From Aminobacter carboxidus (GTDB taxonomy: Bacteria > Pseudomonadota > Alphaproteobacteria > Rhizobiales > Rhizobiaceae), in assembly GCF_014863355.1 (NCBI RefSeq), contig NZ_JACZEP010000001.1, positions 62,001 to 126,000 of the forward strand: a DNA stretch of 64,000 nt, in the 5' to 3' direction. The notes under the pieces are model-generated. The model was not told the origin of the DNA. It searched no databases and was given only the letters and a program-made list of their open reading frames with translations. The translations under genes and the position numbers were made by a program. Positions 1-9,691 of the stretch are shown here, piece by piece (positions within the stretch are counted from its first letter, which is position 1; each line of letters opens with the position of its first letter).

Positions 1-1469
<1,469 letters not shown>

Positions 1470-1651
1470 TGGCATCTCTCCCAGAACGCGCATGGTTATG
1501 CATGTCGCACTGCAGCAGATCAAGGAAATGTCGATTAGCGCCATTGCGCTGTGCGCAAACGTCATCGCATGGCCACAAAGACTTGAAATGCCGCGTTACT
1601 CGGTTACACCCGATAGCCACAACGGCGCAGCACGGGCGGCACAAGGGCAAC

Positions 1652-3529
1652 ATGCCATCACCACTGTTCAGGCGCAGCATCTGGGCGATCACAGGACTCA
1701 TCGTCCTGATCGCCGTTACGGTTGCCGCAGTGCCGTTCATTGCTTCCACCCAGATCGTCAAGGATCGCATCGCCTTCGAGATGAGCGCGTGGAGCGGCTT
1801 CCGCGTATCAATCGAGGGCACGCCCGACATCGAGATCTGGCCGGTGTTCCGCGCTACCCTGACTGAGGTGACGCTGACCGATTGGGATGACGAGCAGGGT
1901 TCGCCTGTCATCGAGGCGGAACGTGTCGAGATCGAACTGTCCGCGCTCTCGGCGCTCAGCGGCAATGTCGATTTCTCTGACGCGCATTTCATCCGGCCGA
2001 CGCTGCGCCTGAAGCGCCTTGCCGATGGCGGCGTGGAGATGCCGCATTCGAGCGGCGGGCGTCTCAGCCGCGCCATCGAGCGCGCCCGTGCCACGGTGGC
2101 GTCGAACCCTGCCGAGCCCGACCTCAGCGCACTGCCCACCGACGAGTTCGGTGCCGTCGAATTCATCGACGGTCGGGTCGTTGCAGTCTCCGACGAGGGC
2201 GAGGACGAGATTCTGACCGATCTCACCGGCAAGGCCAGCCTGCCGGCACTGAACAAGGCCGGCACGCTGACCGCCACCGGTGTCTGGCATGGCGAGCAGG
2301 TGGCGCTTGAACTGTCGTCGCCGCGGCCGATGATGCTGTTTGCAGGCGGCACGGCACCGGTCGTCGCTTCGCTGAAATCGGCGCCTGTCGAGGCCTCGTT
2401 CGACGGCAGCATCGACATGGGCTCTGACGCGCATATCGATGGCCAAGCCAAGATCGTGTCGCCGTCTTTCCGCCGCATGCTGGAATGGTCCAGGCCGGGC
2501 ATCCTGCCGGGCAGCCCGGTCGGCTCGATTTCGCTCGCCTCCAAGGTCAGCGGCAACCTGTCCCGCCTGAAGATCGAGAACGCGCAGGTCACGCTCGACG
2601 GCAATCCCGGCATGGGCATTCTCGACCTGTCGCTGGATGGCATGGTGCCGTCGATTTCGGGCACGCTCGCTTTCGACACGCTCGACCTGATGACGTTCGC
2701 GTCGTCCTTCGCGCCGATGGCGCCAACAAACAATGTGGCCACGACCGAGATCGACACCAGCTTTTCCGACCGTATCAATCTCGACCTCCGGCTGTCGGCG
2801 ACCAAGGCGACGGCCGGTTCGATCGCGCTCGCCGAGGTCGCAGCGACGGCTCAGGTCAAGGGCGGCCTGGCGGCGTTCGACATCTCCGACGCCGAGGCCT
2901 TCGGCGGTAACGTTCAGGCCAGCATCCGCTTCGACCGCAAGCCCGGCGGCACACAGGCCGAGATGAGGCTCCTGGCGTCTGACATCGACGGCGGCGCCTT
3001 TGGCGCAGCGGCAGGCATGAGCCACATCGTGCCGATCGGTCGTGGCACCGTTTCGGTGATCCTCCAGGGGCCCGGCCTGAACTGGAATACGCTGCTGGAG
3101 AATGCCAACGGGTCGATCGCCGCCACGTTCGGCGTCGGCGCCATTGCCGGGCTCGACCTGCAGGCCTTCATGAAACGGGCCACCGAGCGCGGTTTCTTCT
3201 CGCTCGACGAAGTCTCGGGTGGCACGCTGCCGGTCGACGGCGTCGAGTTCAAGGCGACGATCTCCAACGGTGTCGCCAAGATCGACAAGGCGGAGGCGCG
3301 TACGCCGACAAGCCGCATCTGGCTGACCGGCATCGTGCCTTATGTCGGGCGTGGGCTTGCTCTTTCGGGCGCGATCGAAGCCAAGGAGATCACCGCCTCC
3401 ACCTCAACGACGACATCGCCGGTAGCTCCGGCAGTGCCGCCGACGGCGTTCTTCGTTGGAGGCTCGTGGAGCGCACCGTTCATTTCGCCGCTGGTGGCGC
3501 CGTTCATCTCGTCGCCCACGGGCGACTGA
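1652..3529 (+). CDS. AsmA family protein
   Basis: AsmA-like proteins are anchored in the inner membrane and extend into the periplasm. They are linked to outer-membrane assembly and, by recent work on the family, to phospholipid transport between membranes. The protein is about 625 residues. Residues about 8-30 (FRRSIWAITGLIVLIAVTVA) form one N-terminal membrane anchor, followed by a long beta-rich region with AsmA-type repeats (for example VSGNLSRLKIENAQVTLDG). A C-terminal AsmA domain contains the pattern GRGTVSVILQGPGLNW. An upstream in-frame extension from 1433 is possible, but it would place 73 non-hydrophobic residues before the anchor, so ATG 1652 is preferred. The gene is convergent with xseA, 12 bases away. 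Confidence 0.8.
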   Translation: MPSPLFRRSIWAITGLIVLIAVTVAAVPFIASTQIVKDRIAFEMSAWSGFRVSIEGTPDIEIWPVFRATLTEVTLTDWDDEQGSPVIEAERVEIELSALSALSGNVDFSDAHFIRPTLRLKRLADGGVEMPHSSGGRLSRAIERARATVASNPAEPDLSALPTDEFGAVEFIDGRVVAVSDEGEDEILTDLTGKASLPALNKAGTLTATGVWHGEQVALELSSPRPMMLFAGGTAPVVASLKSAPVEASFDGSIDMGSDAHIDGQAKIVSPSFRRMLEWSRPGILPGSPVGSISLASKVSGNLSRLKIENAQVTLDGNPGMGILDLSLDGMVPSISGTLAFDTLDLMTFASSFAPMAPTNNVATTEIDTSFSDRINLDLRLSATKATAGSIALAEVAATAQVKGGLAAFDISDAEAFGGNVQASIRFDRKPGGTQAEMRLLASDIDGGAFGAAAGMSHIVPIGRGTVSVILQGPGLNWNTLLENANGSIAATFGVGAIAGLDLQAFMKRATERGFFSLDEVSGGTLPVDGVEFKATISNGVAKIDKAEARTPTSRIWLTGIVPYVGRGLALSGAIEAKEITASTSTTTSPVAPAVPPTAFFVGGSWSAPFISPLVAPFISSPTGD

Positions 3530-3541
3530 ACCCCAATTCAC

Positions 3542-5128
3542 CTAGAACAGGCTGCCCTGATTGCCGGGTTCCTTGACCTTGGCTACGGGCTTGGCCACAG
3601 GCTTCGGCCTGGGCTCGCCAGTTGCGGCGATCATGTTGTCGTCGGTGGCGATCGCATTCGTCATGCCGTCGGCGAACTCGATCGACAGCGCGGCACCCTT
3701 GGCCACTTCGGCGGCTCGCTTGAGCACAGTGCCGTCGGCGTCGCGGACAAGCGCGAAACCGCGCGCCAGAACCGCCTTGTGCGACAGCGTCGCCATCAAC
3801 CGGTCGGCTTGCGAGAGGCTCGTCCTCGCTCGCTCAAGCCTACGTCCGACCGCAAGCGTAGCGCGGCGCTCCAATGCCGTGAGCTGTTGGCCATAGGCAT
3901 CCTGGCGGCGGACAAGCGGTTCCGGCGACAGCCGTCCCTTGGTGCGGTCGAAACGGAGGCGTTTTTCACGCACCATCGCCCGCAGGGCGGCGTCGGCACG
4001 CAACATGTCGCGGTCGAGGTGGCGCCGCGTCTCGCCGATCCGCCGCGACAGCGTTGCCGGCGACAGACGCACGGCCGACAGCCGGGCGCGCTTGCGCTCG
4101 GTGGCAACGGTCAATGCCCGGCCGAGCCGGGTCGTCGCATCGTCGAAACGCCGGCGCGGCAGCGCCAGCAACTGGTCCGGGGTGGGCAGGGCGCGCGCCG
4201 CTGCCCGCACCGCCTGGCTGCGCCTGTCGATCAACCGCGATACCGCGCCGCGCAGACGCGCGCCAAGATTGGCAAGCACGGCTTCAAGCTCGGCTTTGAC
4301 AGGCACGGCGAGCTCGGCGGCACCCGTCGGCGTCGGCGCGCGCCGGTCGGCGGCAAGGTCGATCAGCGTCCAGTCGGTTTCGTGGCCGACGGCTGAAATG
4401 ACCGGAATATGCGATGCCGCGACCGCGCGGATCAGAGCCTCGTCATTGAAGCCCCAGAGGTCCTCAAGGCTGCCGCCCCCACGCGCCACGATCAGAAGGT
4501 CGGGGCGGCGAATTGGGCCGAGCTCAGGCAGTTCGTTGAAACCGTTGACCGCCGCGGCAACTTCCGACCCCGACGTCTCGCCCTGGACGCGCACCGGCCA
4601 GACCAGCACGTGCAGTGGGAAGCGGTCCTTGATGCGGTGGATGATGTCGCGGATGACCGCACCGGTCGGCGAAGTCACCACGCCAATCACCAGCGGCATG
4701 AACGGCAGCAATTGTTTGCGGCTGTCGTCGAACAGGCCCTCGGCGGCGAGCCTGCGCTTACGCTCCTCGAGCAGCGCCATCAACGCGCCGGCGCCGGCGG
4801 GCTCCAGGCTGTCGATGACGATCTGGTACTTCGACGAGCCGGGATAGGTGGTCAGCTTGCCGGTGGCGATGACCTCCATCCCTTCTTCGGGACGGAATTT
4901 CAGCCGGCTCATCGTGCCTTTCCACACCACCGCTTCAATGCGGGCGCGGTCGTCCTTCAGCGAGAAATAGGCATGGCCGGACGAATGCGGCCCGCGATAG
5001 CCCGAGATTTCGCCGCGCACGCGCACATTGCCGAACACGTCCTCGACGGTGCGCTTCAGCGCGCCGGAGATTTCACTGACGGTGTATTCGGCAGCGTTGG
5101 TACGTGATTCGGTGGCAAGTTCGTTCAT
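3542..5128 (-). CDS. xseA: Exodeoxyribonuclease VII large subunit
   Basis: XseA is the catalytic large subunit of exonuclease VII, a cytoplasmic bidirectional single-strand DNA exonuclease used in mismatch repair and processing of damaged DNA. The protein is 528 residues, slightly longer than the E. coli form (about 456). An N-terminal OB-fold lies at about residues 16-110 ([20 protein letters not shown], then [11 protein letters not shown]). The catalytic domain carries the family signatures [16 protein letters not shown] and [20 protein letters not shown], then [20 protein letters not shown]. The C-terminal half is Arg-rich and helical, as expected for the coiled-coil that binds XseB. The small-subunit gene xseB is not in the window. 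A Lys/Pro-rich tail ending in GNQGSLF is a typical alphaproteobacterial extension. Confidence 0.95.
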   Translation of the reverse strand: MNELATESRTNAAEYTVSEISGALKRTVEDVFGNVRVRGEISGYRGPHSSGHAYFSLKDDRARIEAVVWKGTMSRLKFRPEEGMEVIATGKLTTYPGSSKYQIVIDSLEPAGAGALMALLEERKRRLAAEGLFDDSRKQLLPFMPLVIGVVTSPTGAVIRDIIHRIKDRFPLHVLVWPVRVQGETSGSEVAAAVNGFNELPELGPIRRPDLLIVARGGGSLEDLWGFNDEALIRAVAASHIPVISAVGHETDWTLIDLAADRRAPTPTGAAELAVPVKAELEAVLANLGARLRGAVSRLIDRRSQAVRAAARALPTPDQLLALPRRRFDDATTRLGRALTVATERKRARLSAVRLSPATLSRRIGETRRHLDRDMLRADAALRAMVREKRLRFDRTKGRLSPEPLVRRQDAYGQQLTALERRATLAVGRRLERARTSLSQADRLMATLSHKAVLARGFALVRDADGTVLKRAAEVAKGAALSIEFADGMTNAIATDDNMIAATGEPRPKPVAKPVAKVKEPGNQGSLF

Positions 5129-5184
5129 GGCGCGATTGAGGGCCGCATGGCCCTCCTCGTCAAGCTTTGCCGCTCAGTCGCAGC

Positions 5185-6141
5185 CTACCATCCCGGCATG
5201 ATGTGGCTCGGCTTGAGCCGCCGGCCGCGTGCTGCCGCAAGGGCTGCGAAATCGAACGTCCCGCTCTCTTCGGACAGCGGCACCGAGATGTTGTCGAGGC
5301 TCTCCGAGATATGCCGCGCCAGCGCATCGACGATCTCCGGTCGGCTGGAATGGCCACGCAAGATGCCTATCTTGCAGTCAGGCAGGGCGCTGAAGCCGTC
5401 GGCGTCGCCAAGCACGCGCATGCCCGGCCGAAGCGCGCATTCGGGCAACACCGAAACGGCGAGGCCGGCCAGAACGGCGGCGGTGATGACGTTGGCCGAC
5501 CAACTGGTGAACAGCACGCGGTACTCGCGGCCGCTGGCGTCGAGCAGTTCAGTCGCCATCTGCCGCCACTGGCAGGTCGGGCGGCCGAAGGCCATCGGCA
5601 GGATCGTTTCCTCATGCACCATGTGGCTGGCCGACGACACCCAAAGCAGGGGTTCGTTGCGCACGATCTCGCTCGGCCGGGTATCCTCGCACTGGGTCAC
5701 CAGCGCGATGTCGAGATTGCCGCGACGGATCTGGTCGGCGAGATTGACGGTGGGTTCGCACAGCACCGAGAGCTCGACGCGCGGGTTGGAGCGCGAGAAC
5801 CGCGCCATGATCTCGGGCAGGAAGCGGTCGGCATAATCGTCAGGCACGCCGATGCGGACAGTGCCCTCCAGCGCCTTGTCGTCGAAGGCGGCCAGCGTCT
5901 CGCGGTTGAGGTGCAGCAGGCGCCGGGCGTAGGTCAAAAGACGCTCGCCTTCCTCGGTCAGCTTGTTCATCCGCCCTTCCTTTTCGAAGAGCGCCTTGCC
6001 GATGCGGTCCTCGAGACGGCGCATCTGCATCGACACCGCCGACTGCGTGCGGTGCACCTCGTCGGCGGCGCGGGTGAAGCTGCCGGTGTCGACGATGGAG
6101 ATGAAGGTATGGAGCTGGTCAAGATCGAGCGGAGCGGCCAT
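5185..6141 (-). CDS. LysR-family transcriptional regulator
   Basis: A DNA-binding regulator with an N-terminal winged helix-turn-helix (HTFISIVDTGSFTRAADEVH, then RTQSAVSMQMRRLEDRIG) at about residues 6-65 and a LysR substrate-binding domain behind it (VRIGVPDDYADRFLPEIMARF). The length of about 318 is usual. Several in-frame ATGs exist at 6162, 6156, 6153 and 6141; the last is chosen because GGAAACG lies about 6-8 bases before it. The target cannot be deduced. No obvious metabolic gene is divergent: the nearest upstream gene is a DUF1127 protein at 6320. The T-N11-A rich region 6163-6200 is where an autoregulatory site would be expected. Confidence 0.85.
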   Translation of the reverse strand: MAAPLDLDQLHTFISIVDTGSFTRAADEVHRTQSAVSMQMRRLEDRIGKALFEKEGRMNKLTEEGERLLTYARRLLHLNRETLAAFDDKALEGTVRIGVPDDYADRFLPEIMARFSRSNPRVELSVLCEPTVNLADQIRRGNLDIALVTQCEDTRPSEIVRNEPLLWVSSASHMVHEETILPMAFGRPTCQWRQMATELLDASGREYRVLFTSWSANVITAAVLAGLAVSVLPECALRPGMRVLGDADGFSALPDCKIGILRGHSSRPEIVDALARHISESLDNISVPLSEESGTFDFAALAAARGRRLKPSHIMPGW

Positions 6142-6319
6142 CGACGTTTCCATCATGAACATTGATGGTAAAGATTAGAAACATTCGTTGGATTAATCAA
6201 TACGCCAATGGCAATCTCGCATTGTCCACATGAGGCATGTGAATCGGAACCGGTGCGGCGGCTAAAGGAGCGTCGACCGGAACGGGACCCGTTTGTCCCC
6301 GATCTGAGAGGAGATCGTC

Positions 6320-6610
6320 ATGACCACGCTCGACCATTGCACTGAGACGACGCATTCCGCGGCTCGGCCGGTGAATGCGATGCGTATCGTCAACTATACC
6401 GCCGATCTCTTCCGTGCCTGGAAAAATCGCCGCGCCTTCTACCGCCTTGGCGAATTGACCGACACCGAGCTCGCCGACGTAGGTCTCACCCGTGGCGACC
6501 TGTGCGTCGCAGTCGACCTGCCGTTCGCCACCGACCCGACCGCGCGCCTTCGCTCGATCAGGCAAATGCGCAGCGAAAATGTCGAGGCCATGGCTCGCCG
6601 CGTCGCCTAG
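6320..6610 (+). CDS. DUF1127 domain protein
   Basis: A 96-residue protein with a DUF1127 (YjiS-like) segment at about residues 28-62 (LFRAWKNRRAFYRLGELTDT, then ELADVGLTRGDL). Small DUF1127 proteins are abundant in alphaproteobacteria. Short forms are basic and have been linked to RNA turnover and to carbon and phosphate metabolism in Agrobacterium. This longer form carries an N-terminal extension of about 25 residues and a 30-residue tail. GAGAGGAGA sits about 6 bases before ATG 6320. It is transcribed alone and followed by a strong intrinsic terminator, so it is a single-gene unit. The specific role here is unknown. Confidence 0.85.
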   Translation: MTTLDHCTETTHSAARPVNAMRIVNYTADLFRAWKNRRAFYRLGELTDTELADVGLTRGDLCVAVDLPFATDPTARLRSIRQMRSENVEAMARRVA

Positions 6611-6672
6611 CGAAATCTGCTTTTGCAGGCTCCCCACTCCCAGCCGGTCCCCGCCGGCCTCGCCTGCACGCT

Positions 6673-6702
6673 GCCCGGTCCTCCCAAGGACCGGGCTTTT
6701 TC
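6673..6702 (+). terminator. Intrinsic terminator of the DUF1127 gene
   Basis: A perfect 10-bp stem (GCCCGGTCCT / AGGACCGGGC) with a 4-base loop is followed directly by TTTTT. It lies 62 bases after the DUF1127 stop codon. Confidence 0.9.
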
Positions 6703-6749
6703 GTATCAGGGAGATGCTCACGCGCATCCGATGCGCCGAGATGCCATTC

Positions 6750-7109
6750 TTAGGCTGTCGCGGCGAGGATGAGACCGCCAACGACGGCGAAGTTGATGAT
6801 AAATGCCGACCGCAATCCTTGTCTCTCCGCACCTGAGTAACGCCAGAAGTTGAGCGCCGTCAGTGTTGCGGCGATGGTGAACAGGATCAGGGCTATCGCC
6901 GCGTAAGCACGCATCACGCCAACCGCCAGGCACAGGCCGGCGATGATTTCGACGATCGAGCCCAAGCCAAGCAGAACTGGCGCGGCGGGAAACCCCTTTT
7001 CTGTCAAATGGCCAGTGACTGATCGGAAATTCCAGAAATGCTCGACCCCAGCCCAGACGAACACGCCGCCGAGCAGGATGAAGCCAAGGCTTTCGGCTAT
7101 CGTTGCCAT
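6750..7109 (-). CDS. DoxX family membrane protein
   Basis: A 119-residue integral membrane protein with four predicted hydrophobic helices (SLGFILLGGVFVWAGVEHFW, LLGLGSIVEIIAGLCLAVG, YAAIALILFTIAATLTALNF, SAFIINFAVVGGLILAATA). The DoxX fold, with its early GxxFxxAGxxHF-like motif, is recognisable. DoxX proteins are linked to redox and thiol homeostasis in some bacteria; the role here is not known. The start ATG 7109 is separated by one base from the stop of the upstream VOC-family gene, so the two are translationally coupled. It is the last gene of an AraC-VOC-DoxX operon. Confidence 0.8.
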   Translation of the reverse strand: MATIAESLGFILLGGVFVWAGVEHFWNFRSVTGHLTEKGFPAAPVLLGLGSIVEIIAGLCLAVGVMRAYAAIALILFTIAATLTALNFWRYSGAERQGLRSAFIINFAVVGGLILAATA

Positions 7110-7110
7110 C

Positions 7111-7464
7111 TCAGTTCGCCGACCACACCGCCAGTTCGTAGCCGTCAGGATCTTCGAAGTGGAAACGCCGCCCGCCTGGAAACGCGAACACTGGCTTGAC
7201 GATGCTTGCGCCCGCGGCCTCCAGGCGGCTTTGTGTGGCGGCGAGATCGTCGGCATAAAGGATCACCAGCGGTCCGCCGGTTTTCACCGCGCCGCCGGTC
7301 GTAAGTCCTCCGGTCATGCGGCCGTCGGTGAACTCGCAATAGGTCGGACCGAAGTCGGTGAAGCTCCATCCGAAGGCCTTGCCGTAGAATTCACGCGAAC
7401 GCGTGATGTCGCTGACGTTGAATTCGATATTGTCGATCCGTCGGTCGTTGCCGCTTGTACCCAT
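7111..7464 (-). CDS. VOC (glyoxalase/bleomycin resistance) family protein
   Basis: A 117-residue protein of the vicinal oxygen chelate fold, which uses paired beta-alpha-beta-beta-beta modules to hold a metal or small ligand. The start is RIDNIEFNVSDITRSREFYG and the end is FPGGRRFHFEDPDGYELAVW, both characteristic. The final Glu of the FxDPDGYEL motif is present. The N-terminal metal-ligand position carries Glu (NIEFNV) rather than His, as in many enzymatically uncharacterised members. ATG 7464 follows a well-placed AGGAG. It is coupled to the DoxX gene downstream and preceded by an AraC regulator, so it is probably part of a small stress or detoxification operon. The substrate is unknown. 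Confidence 0.85.
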   Translation of the reverse strand: MGTSGNDRRIDNIEFNVSDITRSREFYGKAFGWSFTDFGPTYCEFTDGRMTGGLTTGGAVKTGGPLVILYADDLAATQSRLEAAGASIVKPVFAFPGGRRFHFEDPDGYELAVWSAN

Positions 7465-7540
7465 GGCTAATCTCCTGCGTTTCGTGGGACAGCCCGCCGA
7501 TACCGACTGGAGCGGTGGAATTCTTGAACGAAACGGCCAT

Positions 7541-8359
7541 TCAGCCATTGATCTGGCGCACGACGCTTCCTGCGGTCATACCGCAAAGCGTCTGGATTTC
7601 GCGACCGAGATGGGCCTGGTCGGCATAGCCGGCCTCGTAAGCCAAGCCTGCCATGCGCCGCTCGCCCTGCGAGCGCACCAGGGAAAGAAAACTCTGGAAA
7701 CGCAGGATGCGGTCCAGCGTCTTTGGTCCATATCCGAAATAGTCGTGGCTGCGGCGCCTCAGCGTGCGCTCGCTGATTTCAAGGCGATCCACCAGTGACG
7801 AAATCCTGCCGCCGACTTCGTCCGCCCCTGATGCCATCGCGGCAAAGATTTCACTGGCGTCTCGCGCCGGACGTTCCAGTTCCGGAAGCTGCGTGAGGAG
7901 CTGTTGCTGCAGCACGGCAGCCTGTCGTTCGATGGTTTGGGCCTCGCCGACCCGTTCACACAGTTCGTCGGCAACAGTCTGCCCCCAGAGGTCGGCGAGA
8001 TCAACCGACTGGCCGACGATCGCGCTCATGGGAGCACGGAGCCAGCGGAGTGCCGCGCCCGGCCGAAAGCGCATGCCGAGCACTGTCGTTCCGCCACGCA
8101 ACACGGGACTGGCGGCAACGATGTCAGGTCCGACGACGACCAACCGCTCGTCCTTCCACAACAGGTCGACGCAGCCGTCCGGCACCACCGCGACCGGCCC
8201 GACATGATCGCTGGGGATCGCATTGGTCCACACGCATTGGAAATGCGCGTCGAGGCCCTGCGTCGGCGCATATTCGTCGTAGTGCCCGAGGCAATTGGCC
8301 AGGACCGGCACCGTCGATCTGTTGCTGCCAGCCGCTGAAGTCTCAGGCGAGGTTCGCAT
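7541..8359 (-). CDS. AraC-family transcriptional regulator
   Basis: A 272-residue regulator. The N-terminal half (VVPDGCVDLLWKDERLVVVG, later LGMRFRPGAALRWL) resembles the ligand-sensing domain found in a branch of AraC proteins that act on small-molecule stress operons. The C-terminal double helix-turn-helix is clear (LEISERTLRRRSHDYFGYGP, then KTLDRILRFQSFL, then LAYEAGYADQAHLGREIQTL). The ATG at 8359 is preferred over the adjacent TTG at 8362. It precedes the VOC and DoxX genes on the same strand with a gap of 76 bases, so it probably controls them. The effector is unknown. Confidence 0.85.
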   Translation of the reverse strand: MRTSPETSAAGSNRSTVPVLANCLGHYDEYAPTQGLDAHFQCVWTNAIPSDHVGPVAVVPDGCVDLLWKDERLVVVGPDIVAASPVLRGGTTVLGMRFRPGAALRWLRAPMSAIVGQSVDLADLWGQTVADELCERVGEAQTIERQAAVLQQQLLTQLPELERPARDASEIFAAMASGADEVGGRISSLVDRLEISERTLRRRSHDYFGYGPKTLDRILRFQSFLSLVRSQGERRMAGLAYEAGYADQAHLGREIQTLCGMTAGSVVRQING

Positions 8360-8382
8360 CAACCGTCAGGCCTTGTTGCAGG

Positions 8383-9291
8383 TCAGCGATACCTGTCCAT
8401 GCCTTTGCTGAACTGTTCGAAGATCGACTCGACGCCCTTCTGGTAGTCGTCGCGCTGTTGGCTGCCGGTCTCGAACATCTTGCCGAACAGGTCGTCATAG
8501 GGATTCTTCGGCCGGCCGCTCGGGTTGGCTTGTGGTTGCGGCTGGCGCGCTTGTGGCTGCGGTACCGGCTGGGCGCGACCGCCGCCAAGCATCTCTTCGA
8601 AGATCTTGCCGAGCGGGTTGTCGCCATAGGGGTTTTGCTGCGGCGCCTGCTGGCGCGGCGATGGTTGCGGCTGCGCCTGGCCGCCGCCAAACATGTCCTT
8701 GAGCACCTTGCCGAAAGGGTTGTCGAAAGGATCGGGCGCCTGGGTCTGCTGCGGCGCCTGCCGGGGCTGCTGGCCGCCGCCCATCATCCCACCACCTTGC
8801 CGCATCATCTGCTCGATGATCTCGCCGAGTGGGTTATTGCTGCCGCCCATGCCGCTCGCCGCCTGCATCTGCCCGGTCGACTGCTTGAACAGCCCGCCCA
8901 TGATCATCGAGGCGATCACCGGCAGCATCTGCTTGAGCACGTCCTGGCCGATGCCGGTGGCTTGCGCCGCCTGGCCGGCAACCGCCCGCGACAGGTCCTT
9001 CGAGCCGAACAGGTGGCCGAGGATACCGTTGCCTTCGTCGACGCCCTGGGGCGAGAAGGCGCGGCTGGCGTCCTCGAAATACTTGGCGTGCTGGCCGCTC
9101 GCCATCGCCTGCAGAAAGGAGCCGACGCCATAGGGGTCGGAGGCATTGCGCTTCAGCCCTTGGCTGAACGCCGGCATCAGTGCTTCGATCGCCGATTGTG
9201 TCTGCTGCTGACTCAGCCCGAACTGGCGCGACAGCGCTTCCATGCCGTTGCCGTTCTGGGCATTGGCCAGCATCTCGAACAGTGGCAGCAT
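8383..9291 (-). CDS. DUF937 domain protein
   Basis: A 302-residue protein with an N-terminal DUF937 domain (residues about 1-140: MLPLFEMLANAQNGNGMEAL, then QTQSAIEALMPAFSQGLKRN). The rest is a low-complexity Gln/Pro/Gly-rich region made of degenerate repeats of the form NPFGK-hydrophobic-EEMLGGG (NPLGEIIEQMM, NPFGKVLKDMF, NPLGKIFEEML, NPYDDLFGKMF). These four repeats end near the C-terminus. DUF937/YidB-like proteins have no settled biochemical role. The repeats look like short amphipathic helices separated by flexible linkers, which would suit a scaffold or membrane-associated protein. This is inference. Confidence 0.8.
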   Translation of the reverse strand: MLPLFEMLANAQNGNGMEALSRQFGLSQQQTQSAIEALMPAFSQGLKRNASDPYGVGSFLQAMASGQHAKYFEDASRAFSPQGVDEGNGILGHLFGSKDLSRAVAGQAAQATGIGQDVLKQMLPVIASMIMGGLFKQSTGQMQAASGMGGSNNPLGEIIEQMMRQGGGMMGGGQQPRQAPQQTQAPDPFDNPFGKVLKDMFGGGQAQPQPSPRQQAPQQNPYGDNPLGKIFEEMLGGGRAQPVPQPQARQPQPQANPSGRPKNPYDDLFGKMFETGSQQRDDYQKGVESIFEQFSKGMDRYR

Positions 9292-9313
9292 TTTTTCCTC
9301 CTGCCTGTGTGAT

Positions 9314-9478
9314 CTAGATCAGAAACGTCCGGACTGTGTCCCTTAGGTCATCGCTAAACGTCCAAAGAGCAGCAGCTAGCAGTATGATTATCGTGGTGGT
9401 CGTAGCGGTCAGGGCAATGGCCGCCACGCCTTGCACGATTACACTAAGGTCTTTGAATCGGAATTCAAACCTATTCAT
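9314..9478 (-). CDS. Small single-pass membrane protein, unknown function
   Basis: A 54-residue protein (MNRFEFRFKDLSVIVQGVAA...) with one long hydrophobic helix at about residues 17-38 (AAIALTATTTTIIILLAAAL) and a short charged C-terminus. ATG 9478 is chosen because GGGAGAG lies just upstream; a longer reading from 9526 lacks such a site. It lies 22 bases before the DUF937 gene on the same strand, so they may be co-transcribed. I recognise no family. Confidence 0.6.
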   Translation of the reverse strand: MNRFEFRFKDLSVIVQGVAAIALTATTTTIIILLAAALWTFSDDLRDTVRTFLI

Positions 9479-9559
9479 TAAGCTCTCCCTCGATAGCAGC
9501 ACGAAGATTCGGGCTGGTTGGTTCAAGATGAGGGTGATTAACGAGCGTCAATTGCCAGC

Positions 9560-9584
9560 GTCCCCCTGACAATGTCAGGGGGAC
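9560..9584. repeat. Perfect 25-base palindrome
   Basis: Two 12-base arms (GTCCCCCTGACA and its exact complement) surround a single central base. It lies in the 213-base gap between the stop of gshA and the small membrane protein gene. No T-run follows on either strand, so it is more likely a protein-binding site than a terminator. Apart from this palindrome I see nothing in 9479-9691. Confidence 0.6.
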
Positions 9585-9691
9585 GACTATAGGACTGATA
9601 TAATTGAGGTATTTATGCGTGGCTACCTGATGCCGAGAATCGGCTGCACGGATAATCGCGCGTCAATTGCCAAAAAATGCGGTTTCGCCGC

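Noticed and set aside
1808-3025. 405-codon minus-strand frame inside the AsmA-like gene
   Set aside because: Arg/His/Gln-rich shadow of a clear plus-strand gene with a membrane anchor.
8530-8860. Repetitive Gln/Pro/Gly-rich DNA in the DUF937 gene that could look like a tandem repeat array
   Set aside because: The repeats are degenerate and in frame; they encode protein repeats rather than a DNA element.
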